Shown in pieces: positions 51,814-60,921 of a DNA stretch of 64,000 bases (its first letter is position 1; each line of letters begins with the position of its first letter). This stretch comes from Streptomyces fagopyri (lineage in GTDB: Bacteria > Actinomycetota > Actinomycetes > Streptomycetales > Streptomycetaceae). A program made the translations under genes and the position numbers. The notes beneath the pieces are model-generated. The model did not search any database and had not been told where the DNA came from. It saw only the letters and a list, made by a program, of their open reading frames with translations. The stretch is taken from the NCBI RefSeq assembly GCF_009498275.1, contig NZ_CP045643.1, forward strand, positions 7,998,001 through 8,062,000. Direction: 5' to 3'.

Positions 51814-53595
51814 TCATCCGTGCCAGGACCTCCACAGAGCCGCGTAGGCGCCGTCCGCGGCGACCAGGTCGTCGTGACTGCCCAGCTCACTGATCCGGCC
51901 GTTCTCCACGACGGCGATGACATCCGCGTCGTGGGCGGTGTGCAGCCGGTGGGCGATGGCGACGACGGTGCGACCGTCGAGGACGCGCGCCAGCGAGCGT
52001 TCCAGATGTCGGGCCGCGCGGGGGTCGAGGAGCGAGGTCGCCTCGTCCAGCACCAGTGTGTGCGGATCGGCGAGGACCAGCCGGGCCAGCGCGATCTGCT
52101 GGGCCTGCGCCGGGGTGAGCGCCAGCCCGCCCGAACCGACCTCGGTGTCCAGACCTTCGCCCAGGGCCCCTGCCCAGCCGTCGGCGTCGACCGCGCCCAG
52201 CGCCGCCCACAGTTCGGCGTCGGCGGCTCCCGTCCGGGCGAGCAGCAGGTTGTCGCGCAGGGAGCCCACGAAGACGTGGTGCTCCTGGTTGACCAGGGCC
52301 ACGTGGGTACGGACCGCCTCCGCGGGCATCCGCGAGAGTTCGGCGCCGCCGAGCGTGATGTGGCCTTCCCTGGGGGCGTAGATCCCGGCGAGCAGCCTTC
52401 CCAGGGTGGACTTGCCCGCACCGGACGGGCCGACCAGTGCGAGCCGGGTGCCGGGCGGGACCTCCAGGGAGACCTTCCGCAGTACGTCCACGCCGGCGCG
52501 GTAGCCGAATCGCACCTCGTCCGCGTGCACGTCGCGCCCGTCCGGCATCACCTCCGGATCACCGGCGGCCGGTTCGATGTCCCGGACGCCGACCAGCCGC
52601 GCGAGCGAGACCTGGGCGACCTGCAGCTCGTCGTACCAGCGCAGGATCAGGCCCACCGGGTCGACCAGCATCTGGGCGATGAGCGCGCCCGTCGTCAGCT
52701 GTCCCACGTCGATCCAGCCCTGGAGGACGAAGGCCCCGCCGATCATGAGGACCGAGCACAGGACCGTGACGTGGGTGAGGTTGACGACGGGAAAGAGCAC
52801 CGAGCGCAGCCACAGGGTGTAGCGCTCCCAGGCCGTCCACTCCTTGATGCGCCGCTCGGACAGGTCGATGCGGCGTCGGCCCAGCCGGTGCGCCTCGACG
52901 GTGCGTCCGGCGTCCACGGTCTCGGCGAGGGCGGCGGCGACGGCGGCGTATCCGGCTGCCTCCGAGCGGTAGGCGGACGGGGCACGCTTGAAGTACCAGC
53001 GGCAGCCGACGACCAGCAGCGGGACGGCGACCAGGACCGCGGGCGCGAGGGGCGGGGCGGTGACGGTCAGACCGCCGATCAGCAGCACGACCCACACCAC
53101 GCCGATGGCCAGCTGGGGCACGGCTTCGCGCATCGCGTTGGCGAGGCGGTCGATGTCGGTGGTGATGCGGGACAGCAGATCGCCCGTGCCGGCCCGTTCC
53201 AGAACCCCGGGTGGCAGCCCGACCGAGCGGATGAGGAAGTCCTCGCGCAGGTCGGCGAGCATGCGTTCGCCGAGCATGGCGCCGCGCAGCCGGACCTCGC
53301 GTACGAACACGGACTGGATGACGAGTGCGGCGAGGAACAGCGCGGAGGTGCGTTCCAGGTGGAGGTCTCGCGCGTGCTCCGAGACCCGTTCGACGACCGC
53401 GCCCAGCAGGTAGGGCCCGGCCATCGAGGCCACCACGGCCACCGTGTTGACGGTGACGAGCAGCAGGAAGGCCCGGCGGTGCCGTTGGAAGAGTTCGGTG
53501 ACGTAGGCGCGTACGGTCGCGGAGGCGCCGACGGGCAGGGTGTTCGCCGTCGTCGGGGCCGCCGGGTCGTACGCCGGTGGCGCCAGGCCGATCAT
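51814..53595 (-). CDS. ABC exporter half-transporter with intact Walker A, degenerate signature
   Basis: This 593-residue protein has six membrane helices (about 30-320) and a nucleotide-binding domain with Walker A LALVGPSGAGKSTLGRLLAG, Q-loop VNQEHHVFVGSL, Walker B THTLVLDEATSLLDPRA-like segment with the catalytic Glu, and switch His (IAHRLHTAHDADV). The ABC signature is LTPAQAQQIAL instead of LSGGQ. It overlaps its partner gene by four bases and should form a heterodimer whose working ATP site combines its Walker A/B with the partner's LSGGQ. The cargo is unknown. Confidence 0.9.
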   Translation of the reverse strand: MIGLAPPAYDPAAPTTANTLPVGASATVRAYVTELFQRHRRAFLLLVTVNTVAVVASMAGPYLLGAVVERVSEHARDLHLERTSALFLAALVIQSVFVREVRLRGAMLGERMLADLREDFLIRSVGLPPGVLERAGTGDLLSRITTDIDRLANAMREAVPQLAIGVVWVVLLIGGLTVTAPPLAPAVLVAVPLLVVGCRWYFKRAPSAYRSEAAGYAAVAAALAETVDAGRTVEAHRLGRRRIDLSERRIKEWTAWERYTLWLRSVLFPVVNLTHVTVLCSVLMIGGAFVLQGWIDVGQLTTGALIAQMLVDPVGLILRWYDELQVAQVSLARLVGVRDIEPAAGDPEVMPDGRDVHADEVRFGYRAGVDVLRKVSLEVPPGTRLALVGPSGAGKSTLGRLLAGIYAPREGHITLGGAELSRMPAEAVRTHVALVNQEHHVFVGSLRDNLLLARTGAADAELWAALGAVDADGWAGALGEGLDTEVGSGGLALTPAQAQQIALARLVLADPHTLVLDEATSLLDPRAARHLERSLARVLDGRTVVAIAHRLHTAHDADVIAVVENGRISELGSHDDLVAADGAYAALWRSWHG

Positions 53596-55454
53596 GCGGT
53601 TTCCTCGATTTCTTCCAGTTCGTCGATCTTGCCGGTCCTGCCGTCGAGATCGTCGATCCTGTCGAGCCCGTCCGTCGTGTCGTACGTGCCGACCCCCTGC
53701 CGTCCGCCTTCGGCGGCGGCCTCCTCGTCCGTCTCACGGGTCACCACCGCCCGGTACCGCGGTTCGCGGAGCACCAGCTCGCGGTGGACTCCGACGGCCG
53801 CCACCTCGCCCTCGTGGACGAGGACGACCCGGTCCGCGTGGTCCAGGAGCAGGGGTGAGGAGGTGAAGACGACCGTCGTTCGCCCGGAGCGCAGGGCGCG
53901 GACACCGTCGGCGATCCGTGCCTCGGTGTGCGAGTCGACAGCCGAGGTCGGCTCGTCCAGGACCAGCACGCCGGGGTCGGTGACCAGCGACCGGGCCAGG
54001 GCCAGACGCTGGCGCTGGCCGCCCGAGAGGGAGCGTCCGCGTTCGGTGATGCGGGCGTCCATCGGATCCTCGGCGTCCAGCGAGCCCTGGGTCAGCGCGT
54101 CCAGGACGTCGCCGCACTGTGCGGCGGCCAGCGCCGCGGCCGCGCTCACGCCGCCCGAGGAGGGCACGTCGAGCAGCTCACGCAGCGAGCCCGACAGCAG
54201 TACCGGGTCCTTGTCCTGGACGAGGACGGCCGTGCGCGCGGAGTCGAGCGGCAGATCGTCGAGCGGGACGCCTCCCAGGAGCACCGAGGTGCCCTCCGCG
54301 GAGGGATGGCCGCCCAGCCGCTCGGCGAGCACGCCCGCCGCGTCCGGGTCACCGCAGACCACGGCGGTGAGTCGCCCCGCGGGGGCGAGGAGTCCGGTGA
54401 CGGGGTCGTACAGATCGCCGCCGGGCACCTCGGCCGAGCGTGAGCCGCCGCTGTCCGTGGCCCGTTCGAGGGACAGGACCCGGGCGGCGCGCTTGGCGGA
54501 CGGGCGCGAGAAGGAGTACGCCATGGCGATCTCCTCGAAGTGCCGCAGCGGGTAGGTGAGCAGCATGACCGTGCTGTACACGGTGACCAGTTCGCCGACC
54601 GTGATCCGGCCGTCGCGGGCCAGGTGCACGCCGTGCCAGATGACGGCGATCATGAGCAGGCCGGGCAGCAGCACCTGGACGGCCGAGATCAGCGACCACA
54701 TCCTGGCACTGCGCACGGCTGCCCGGCGGACCTCCTGGGAGGCGCGGCGGTAGCGGTCGAGGAACAGTTCCTCACCGCCGATGCCGCGCAGTACGCGCAG
54801 GCCGGCGACGGTGTCCGAGGCCAGCTCGGTGGCGCGGCCAGCCTTCTCCCGCTGGAAGTCGGCGCGCCGGGTGGCGCGGGGCAGCAGAGGCAGTACGGCG
54901 AGCGCCAGGACGGGCACGCCCACGGCGACGATCACGCCCAGCGCCGGTTGGTAGACGACCAGGCCCACGCAGACGAGGACGACGGTCAGCGCGGCCGCCG
55001 CGAACCGCGACAGCGCCTCCACGAACCAGCCGATCTTCTCGACGTCGCCGGTGGAGACGGCGACGACCTCACCGGCCGCGACGCGCTGTGTCAGCGCCGA
55101 GCCGAGCTGGGCGGTCTTGTGGGCCAGCAACTGCTGGACGCGTGCGGCGGCGGTGATCCAGTTGGTGACGGCGGCGCGGTGCAGCATCGTCTCGCCGACC
55201 GCGATGCCGACGCCGCAGAGCGCCATCAGCCCACCGGTCAGAGCGAGCCGCGTGCCCGATCTGTCCACGACGGCCTGTACGGCCAGGCCCACACAGAACG
55301 GCAGCCCGGCGACGGCGGTGAAGTGCAGCAGTCCCCAGGCGAGGGCCTTGAACTGCCCGCCCAGCTGATTCCGGCCGAGCCACCGCAGGAATCGGGGGCC
55401 GGAGCGTGCGTCCGGCACACCCGGGTCTGGATAGGGAAGGTCTTGAATCTGCAT
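53592..55454 (-). CDS. ABC exporter half-transporter with intact signature, lost Walker A
   Basis: This 620-residue partner has six membrane helices and a nucleotide-binding domain with intact signature RSLSGGQRQRLALARSLV and Walker B VLVLDEPTSAVDS. Its Walker A position reads AVVCGDPDAAGVLAERLGG, without the GxxGxGKS pattern or the Lys. The H-loop is FTSSPLLLDHADRV, lacking the usual His. It therefore cannot form a normal site alone. The C-terminal tail is Asp/Glu-rich. The start at 55454 (MQIQDLPYPDPGVPDARSGP) fits relatives, although the ribosome site is weak. Confidence 0.9.
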   Translation of the reverse strand: MQIQDLPYPDPGVPDARSGPRFLRWLGRNQLGGQFKALAWGLLHFTAVAGLPFCVGLAVQAVVDRSGTRLALTGGLMALCGVGIAVGETMLHRAAVTNWITAAARVQQLLAHKTAQLGSALTQRVAAGEVVAVSTGDVEKIGWFVEALSRFAAAALTVVLVCVGLVVYQPALGVIVAVGVPVLALAVLPLLPRATRRADFQREKAGRATELASDTVAGLRVLRGIGGEELFLDRYRRASQEVRRAAVRSARMWSLISAVQVLLPGLLMIAVIWHGVHLARDGRITVGELVTVYSTVMLLTYPLRHFEEIAMAYSFSRPSAKRAARVLSLERATDSGGSRSAEVPGGDLYDPVTGLLAPAGRLTAVVCGDPDAAGVLAERLGGHPSAEGTSVLLGGVPLDDLPLDSARTAVLVQDKDPVLLSGSLRELLDVPSSGGVSAAAALAAAQCGDVLDALTQGSLDAEDPMDARITERGRSLSGGQRQRLALARSLVTDPGVLVLDEPTSAVDSHTEARIADGVRALRSGRTTVVFTSSPLLLDHADRVVLVHEGEVAAVGVHRELVLREPRYRAVVTRETDEEAAAEGGRQGVGTYDTTDGLDRIDDLDGRTGKIDELEEIEETA

Positions 55455-55768
55455 GACGTCCCAGTGGCTCGTGTAAGGGGTGGGTTCGGGGATGAGGGGA
55501 AGCCGTAACGTTTCGGCGACCAGGCCGGTCGTGGAGGCCGACAGCAAACCGTGAAAGGTTCGCGGCAGGGCACAGTCCGAGGCAAGCGGTTTTTTCCGGC
55601 GGGACAAGGTTTCGGCCCGTCCGGAGCGTCCCCACCGTGGACTGGCCCCGGCCCGACGACGCCCCCGGTCACGCACGCGTTCCGGGCCGCCGGGTGCGGG
55701 TCCGCGAGGACGTCATGTGCCCAAGGGGGCGGAGGGAAGGGGCTGTTCGTCCGATAAGTGGTGCGACG
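55455..55768. other. Divergent intergenic region, no supported gene
   Basis: About 314 bases separate the leftward ABC pair from the rightward L,D-transpeptidase gene, so at least two promoters should lie here. Longer frames run through it from both flanking genes but lose family similarity. No conserved operator was recognised. Confidence 0.4.
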
Positions 55769-56524
55769 ATGGAGCGCATGCGAAAGAACGGTGCGATGCG
55801 TACGGGGCTCGCCGCGGCGGCCTGTGGAGTCCTCGCGATGGGCCTTTCGGCATGCGGAGGTCCTGGCGGAGGGGGCGGCGCGGGCGAGGGGCGGGCCGGG
55901 ACGGGCGGGAAGGCCGAAGGGGCCCCCGGGGACGGCGCCGGTGTCACGCGGATCCCGGAGGTCGGCGACCGGTTGCGGTCGCGCATCCCGGCCGACTCGC
56001 GTCAGGTCGTGGCCGTCTACGGCGCGGGCAGGAACTCCGCGGACTCGACCGTCGTTCTCTACACGAAGTCCGGATCGGCCTGGGACGCACAGCGCATGGG
56101 GAAGGCGCACAACGGGGCGAAGGGCTGGACCACGGACCATCACGAGAACGACCGGCGCAGCCCCGTCGGGGTGTTCACCCTCACCGACGCGGGCGGCGTG
56201 CTCCACGACCCGGGTGCCCTCCTGCCGTACGACCGGTCACAGACGTACCAGGCCCCTCGCGGCTGGGCGAAGTCCCACTGGCACGACTTCGACTATGTCA
56301 TCGCCATCAACTACAACCGCCGCCCAGGTACCCCGCCCGGCGACCCGAGCCGCCCCCAGGGTCAGTCGAAGGGCGGCGGTATCTGGCTGCACCTGGACCA
56401 CGGCAGCGGTACGTCGGCGTGTGTGAGCCTGCCGAAGCCGGCCATGGAGCGTCTGCTGCGCACGCTCGACCCGCGTGAGCACCCTGTCGTCGTGATGGGG
56501 GACAGGTCGGATCTGCGGGCGTAG
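55769..56524 (+). CDS. Lipoprotein L,D-transpeptidase family protein
   Basis: This 251-residue protein has a lipoprotein signal (GLAAAACGVLAMGLSACGG, Cys about residue 26), a Gly-rich linker and a YkuD-type catalytic domain. GGIWLHLDHGSGTSACVSLP provides the His, Ser and nucleophile Cys, and RRSPVGVFTLTDAGG is the conserved RTPxGxF-like motif. Such enzymes link peptidoglycan peptides in the 3-3 manner or attach proteins to them. The start is ATG 55769 or 55778; both leave the same signal peptide. It would be anchored outside the membrane. Confidence 0.85.
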   Translation: MERMRKNGAMRTGLAAAACGVLAMGLSACGGPGGGGGAGEGRAGTGGKAEGAPGDGAGVTRIPEVGDRLRSRIPADSRQVVAVYGAGRNSADSTVVLYTKSGSAWDAQRMGKAHNGAKGWTTDHHENDRRSPVGVFTLTDAGGVLHDPGALLPYDRSQTYQAPRGWAKSHWHDFDYVIAINYNRRPGTPPGDPSRPQGQSKGGGIWLHLDHGSGTSACVSLPKPAMERLLRTLDPREHPVVVMGDRSDLRA

Positions 56525-56610
56525 TCACCCCGGCCATCCTGGGCGCGCCGCGACCTGGCGGCCCCGAGGGCCCATTGCGGGGTGCCCCGACTCCCCGTAG
56601 AACACCGCAC

Positions 56611-58350
56611 ATGAGAAGACGAATGGTCATGTCCATGCTCGCCGGAGCGTTTCTCGCGGCGAGCATGTGTCTCGCGACGGGCCCGGTCTCGGCGGCTCCC
56701 TTACCGAGCGCCGCTCCCCACGCTCCGAGCGCCGCTTCCCATGCCCCGGTCACCGCTCCCCACGTCCCGGCCGCCGCATTTCGCACCCGCGCTGCCGCCC
56801 CGGACGCGCCCGTCACCACCTCCCGGGCCCCCGCCCCCGCCCCCGCGGAGTTCGGTACCGACTGGCACGACCCCCTGACGGCCGCCCCGGCGACATCCAG
56901 GCCCGCCGCCAAGTCCTGCGAAGTGACGCTCGCCGAGGCGCGGTTCAGTGACTTCACGCCGTACCGGGGGACGTACGTACCGCCGGACGGCTGCGGCGAC
57001 CGCTGGAGCAAGGTCGTCCTGCGCCTCGACGGGAAGGTCGCGGGCCGCCAGTACGACCGGCTGGGATATCTGCACGTCGGTGGCGTGGAGATCCTCCGCA
57101 CGTCCACGCCCGAACCGTCGCCCGACGGCATCGAGTGGTCCGTCGAGAAGGACGTGACGCGCTACAGCGACACCTTCCGGCGCGGTGGCGACGTCGAGAT
57201 GCTCATCGGGAACGTCGTCGACGACACGTACACCGGGATCATCGACGTGAAGGTCACGCTGACCTTCTACGCGCAGGGGAGGGCCACGCGGCCGGCCGAG
57301 GTCCCCGACCGCGTCCTCACCCTCCAAGACGGCACCCTCACCACCCCGCGCAACAGCGAGCGCGTCGTCGCCGAGGTGTACGCGACCGGATCCGGGGGCG
57401 GCTGCGAGGAGTTCTGGTACCTGACGGTGCCCGATCCGGCCCCGTACTCCTGCAAGGCGGCGGGCGGTCCGTACCGCGAGGTGCAGATCAAGGTGGACGG
57501 CCGACTCGCCGGCATCGCCGAGCCGTTCCCGAACGTGTGGACCGGAGGCTGGTCGAACCCCTTCCTCTGGTACGTGATCCCGGGACCGCGCGCCTTCGAC
57601 GTCAAACCGATCGAGTACGACCTCTCGCCCTTCGCAGGGCTTCTCGACGACGGGCGTCCGCACCGCGTCGACGTGTCCGTCGTGGGCGTTCCGGAGGGGC
57701 GGAGCGGATGGAGCGCCCCCGTCAACGTCCTCGTCTGGCAGGACGCGCGGCGCGCGCACGTGAGCGGCGCGCTCACCGGCGTCGAGATGGACGACCTCGC
57801 CAACACCTCCTCGTACACGCCCGGTTCGCCGGAGCGCCTCGACACGGCGGGCGGCCACCGGCTGACGGTGTCCGGCTATGTCGAGACCTCCCACGGGCGG
57901 GTGACGACCACCGTCCGTCGCGTGCTCGCGAACACCTCCGTGCACCGGTGGACCGACGGTGAGGACACGGACGGGCTGAAGGCCACCTGGAGCGACGACG
58001 AGACGGTCACGGTCGACGGGCGCGGGGCGCCCCGGGTGACGCGGACCCACCGGACGTACACGATGGACGGTACGACGACACTCGGCCCGGACGGCCGGCT
58101 GCGGACCGTCCTGCGGCTCGGTGACCGGGCGGCGGTGGACGACCTGCGCGGCGGGCTGCGGACCGCGTGGTCACGGCTCGACGACACTTATGCCGGCGAC
58201 GCGACGTACACGACCGGCGTGCCGCGCGATCAGCGGCACGCGGTCGGGACGACGAGCGAGCGCTACACCCTGCGCGGATCCGGCGGTTGCCACGACCGAC
58301 GCCTTCTCACCGAGCAGGGAGTGCTGACGGTGGATCACCGGTATTGCTGA
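56611..58350 (+). CDS. Secreted PNGase A-like glycopeptide amidase
   Basis: This 579-residue protein has a signal peptide (MVMSMLAGAFLAASMCLATG) and an Ala/Pro-rich linker to about residue 100. It continues with the PNGase A (PF12222-type) pattern: VTLAEARFSDFTPYRGTYVP, VVLRLDGKVAGRQYDRLGYL, VGGVEILRTSTPEPSPDGIE, EWSVEKDVTRYS and FLWYVIPGPRAFDV. Plant PNGase A releases N-glycans from glycopeptides. Its bacterial homologues are secreted, and a role in scavenging is inferred. Cysteines and length are typical. Confidence 0.85.
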   Translation: MRRRMVMSMLAGAFLAASMCLATGPVSAAPLPSAAPHAPSAASHAPVTAPHVPAAAFRTRAAAPDAPVTTSRAPAPAPAEFGTDWHDPLTAAPATSRPAAKSCEVTLAEARFSDFTPYRGTYVPPDGCGDRWSKVVLRLDGKVAGRQYDRLGYLHVGGVEILRTSTPEPSPDGIEWSVEKDVTRYSDTFRRGGDVEMLIGNVVDDTYTGIIDVKVTLTFYAQGRATRPAEVPDRVLTLQDGTLTTPRNSERVVAEVYATGSGGGCEEFWYLTVPDPAPYSCKAAGGPYREVQIKVDGRLAGIAEPFPNVWTGGWSNPFLWYVIPGPRAFDVKPIEYDLSPFAGLLDDGRPHRVDVSVVGVPEGRSGWSAPVNVLVWQDARRAHVSGALTGVEMDDLANTSSYTPGSPERLDTAGGHRLTVSGYVETSHGRVTTTVRRVLANTSVHRWTDGEDTDGLKATWSDDETVTVDGRGAPRVTRTHRTYTMDGTTTLGPDGRLRTVLRLGDRAAVDDLRGGLRTAWSRLDDTYAGDATYTTGVPRDQRHAVGTTSERYTLRGSGGCHDRRLLTEQGVLTVDHRYC

Positions 58351-58508
58351 AGTCTCCGGGGACCGCCGGAGCCGCTGGGACCTCCGGCTGCGGAGGGGGC
58401 GGCCCGGGGCGGCCCGACGTCCGCCGAAGAAGTCCGAGAGCGCCGTGCGCATCCCCTTCGGTGTCACGGAGCGGGTGCGCGCGGGGCCCGTCGGGTGCGC
58501 GGGGTTTG

Positions 58509-58964
58509 TCAGCAGTGCCGTTCCAGCCGGGGCATCCCGTCCACCAGGGTGTCCAGCAGTCCGCCCAGCACCTCGCGCTGCTCGTCCGACAGCGGAGCCA
58601 GGATCTCCTCCGCGGCCGACCGGCGCGCACCCCGCAACTCCTGAAGCGCCGCGCGTCCCTCGTCCGTGACCTCGATCCGGATCACCCGCCGATTGCTGGG
58701 ATCGGGAACCCGTCGCACCTTCCCGCTCGCCTCCAGGCCGTCGACCAGCGTCGTCACCGCCCGCGGGACCACCTCCAGCCGCTCGGCGAGATCGGCCATG
58801 CGCGGCGGTGACCCGTAGTGCGCGAGCGTCCGCAGCAACCGGGACTGGGCCGGAGTGATGCCCAGCCCACGCTGCTCCAGATGCCGCTTCTGGATGCGGT
58901 GCACGCGGCGGGTCAGCCGCAGCAACTGCTCGGCGAGGAGGCCGTCGGCATCGGGGGTGGTCAT
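58509..58964 (-). CDS. MarR family transcriptional regulator
   Basis: This 151-residue protein has a MarR winged helix (ITPAQSRLLRTLAHYGSPPR, MADLAERLEVVPRAVTTLVD, GLEASGKVRRVPDPSNRRVI) between N- and C-terminal dimerisation helices. It is divergent from an ABC exporter gene, with a 23-bp palindrome between them. By analogy with such pairs it probably represses the exporter and itself until it binds a toxic compound. Confidence 0.92.
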   Translation of the reverse strand: MTTPDADGLLAEQLLRLTRRVHRIQKRHLEQRGLGITPAQSRLLRTLAHYGSPPRMADLAERLEVVPRAVTTLVDGLEASGKVRRVPDPSNRRVIRIEVTDEGRAALQELRGARRSAAEEILAPLSDEQREVLGGLLDTLVDGMPRLERHC

Positions 58965-58989
58965 ACGGGAACAATATCAGGATGCGGTT

Positions 58990-59012
58990 CATTGTGAGTA
59001 TAGGTAACAATG
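58990..59012. promoter_or_regulatory. Putative MarR operator
   Basis: CATTGT and ACAATG form a perfect inverted repeat with an 11-base spacer in the 114-base gap between the divergent MarR and ABC genes. Its size and place fit a MarR dimer site. A possible exporter promoter overlaps it. Confidence 0.6.
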
Positions 59013-59078
59013 AGCTAAGCTCCGTGAGTCAGCGTTCATCCGTCTCTGTAACCATTCCCTCACCTTCCGTAGGAGCCC

Positions 59079-60878
59079 ATGCGCCCCGAGCAATCCACCT
59101 GGACCCCGTCACCCGCCGAGAGCGAACAGCCGCGGCAGATGCGCCGCATCCTGAAGCTCTTCCGCCCCTATCGTGGCCGCCTCACGGTCGTCGGCCTGCT
59201 GGTCGGCGCCTCTTCCCTGGTCACGGTCGCGACACCCTTCCTGCTGAAGGAGACCCTGGACGTCGCCATCCCCCAGGGCCGTACCGGTCTGCTGAGCCTG
59301 CTCGCGCTCGGCATGATCCTCAGCGCGGTCGTGACCAGCATCTTCGGCGTGCTGCAGACCCTCATCTCCACGACGGTCGGCCAGCGGGTCATGCACGACC
59401 TGCGCACAGCCGTCTACGGTCGGCTGCAACGCATGTCGCTCGCCTTCTTCACCCGCACCCGCACCGGAGAGGTCCAGTCCCGCATCGCCAACGACATCGG
59501 CGGCATGCAGGCGACCGTGACCTCCACCGCGACCTCCTTGGTCTCCAACCTCACCAGCGTCGTCGCCACGATCATCGCGATGATCGCCCTCGACTGGCGG
59601 CTCACCGTCGTCTCACTGCTCCTGCTGCCGGTCTTCGTGTGGATCAGCCGCCGCGTGGGCAACGAACGCAAGAAGATCGCCACCGAGCGGCAGAAGCAGA
59701 TGGCCGCGATGGCCGCGACCGTCACCGAGTCCCTCTCCGTCAGCGGCATCCTGCTCGGCCGCACGATGGGCCGCGGCGATTCGCTCACCCGGGCCTTCGA
59801 GGCCGAGTCGGACGGCCTGGTCGACCTCGAGGTGAAGTCGAACATGGCGGGGCGCTGGCGGATGTCCGTCATCGGCATCGTGATGGCCGCCATGCCCGCC
59901 GTCATCTACTGGGCCGCCGGCATGGCCGTCCAGTTCGGCGGCCCGTCCGTCTCGCTGGGTACGCTCGTTGCCTTCGTCTCGCTCCAACAGGGCCTGTTCC
60001 GCCCGACGGTGAGCCTGCTGTCCACCGGTGTCCAGATCCAGACCTCGCTCGCGCTCTTCCAGCGCATCTTCGAGTACCTGGACCTGTCCATCGACATCAC
60101 CGAGCCGGAGAGCCCGGTCCACCTCGACCAGGTCAAGGGCGAGATCCGCTTCGAGGACGTCGAGTTCCGCTACGACGACAAGAGCGGTCCGATCCTCGAC
60201 GGCATCGACATCACGGTGCCCGCCGGCGGCAGCCTCGCCGTCGTCGGGCCGACCGGTTCCGGTAAATCCACGCTCAGCTACCTGGTGCCCAGGCTGTACG
60301 ACGTCACGGGCGGCCGCGTCACGCTCGACGGGATCGACGTGCGCGACCTGGACTTCGACTCCCTCGCGCGGGGAATCGGCGTCGTCTCCCAGGAGACGTA
60401 CCTCTTCCACGCCTCGGTCGCGGACAACCTGCGCTTCGCCAGGCCGGACGCCACCGACGAGGAACTGCGGGCGGCGGCGCGGGCGGCGCAGATCCACGAC
60501 CACATCGCGTCGCTGCCCGACGGATACGACACGGTGGTGGGTGAGCGCGGCCACCGCTTCTCCGGCGGGGAGAAACAGCGCCTGGCCATCGCGCGCACCA
60601 TCCTGCGTGACCCGCCGGTGCTCATCCTCGACGAGGCGACCAGCGCCCTGGACACCCGCACGGAGCACGCGGTCCAGGAGGCGATCGACGCACTGTCGGC
60701 CAACCGGACCACGCTCACCATCGCGCACCGGCTGTCCACCATCCGGGGCGCGGACCAGATCGTGGTCCTGGATTCCGGCCACGCGGTCGAACGCGGCACG
60801 CACGAGGAGCTGTTGGCGCGAGGCGGGCGGTACGCGGCCCTCGTCCGCCGGGACGCCCAACTGGAGCCGACTAGATGA
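59079..60878 (+). CDS. ABC multidrug-type exporter (half-transporter)
   Basis: This 599-residue protein has six membrane helices (about 30-320) and a complete nucleotide-binding domain: Walker A VVGPTGSGKSTLSYLVPRLY, Q-loop VVSQETYLFHASVADNLRF, signature RFSGGEKQRLAIARTIL, Walker B PVLILDEATSALDTRT and H-loop LTIAHRLSTIRGAD. It should work as a homodimer, unlike the pair at 51814-55454. The TAGGAG site is close before ATG 59079. The adjacent MarR gene suggests inducible drug or toxin export. Confidence 0.93.
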   Translation: MRPEQSTWTPSPAESEQPRQMRRILKLFRPYRGRLTVVGLLVGASSLVTVATPFLLKETLDVAIPQGRTGLLSLLALGMILSAVVTSIFGVLQTLISTTVGQRVMHDLRTAVYGRLQRMSLAFFTRTRTGEVQSRIANDIGGMQATVTSTATSLVSNLTSVVATIIAMIALDWRLTVVSLLLLPVFVWISRRVGNERKKIATERQKQMAAMAATVTESLSVSGILLGRTMGRGDSLTRAFEAESDGLVDLEVKSNMAGRWRMSVIGIVMAAMPAVIYWAAGMAVQFGGPSVSLGTLVAFVSLQQGLFRPTVSLLSTGVQIQTSLALFQRIFEYLDLSIDITEPESPVHLDQVKGEIRFEDVEFRYDDKSGPILDGIDITVPAGGSLAVVGPTGSGKSTLSYLVPRLYDVTGGRVTLDGIDVRDLDFDSLARGIGVVSQETYLFHASVADNLRFARPDATDEELRAAARAAQIHDHIASLPDGYDTVVGERGHRFSGGEKQRLAIARTILRDPPVLILDEATSALDTRTEHAVQEAIDALSANRTTLTIAHRLSTIRGADQIVVLDSGHAVERGTHEELLARGGRYAALVRRDAQLEPTR

Positions 60879-60921
60879 CGATATGCCGGGTTTATGGCTA
60901 TTAGCGGGTTACCGTGCCCGC

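Noticed and set aside
46747..54555. A 2602-codon open frame on the plus strand across tesB, the helicase, rpmE2 and the ABC genes
   Set aside because: It runs antisense to several well-supported genes and its product is Arg/Val/Asp-rich low-information sequence. It is a known artefact of high third-position G+C.
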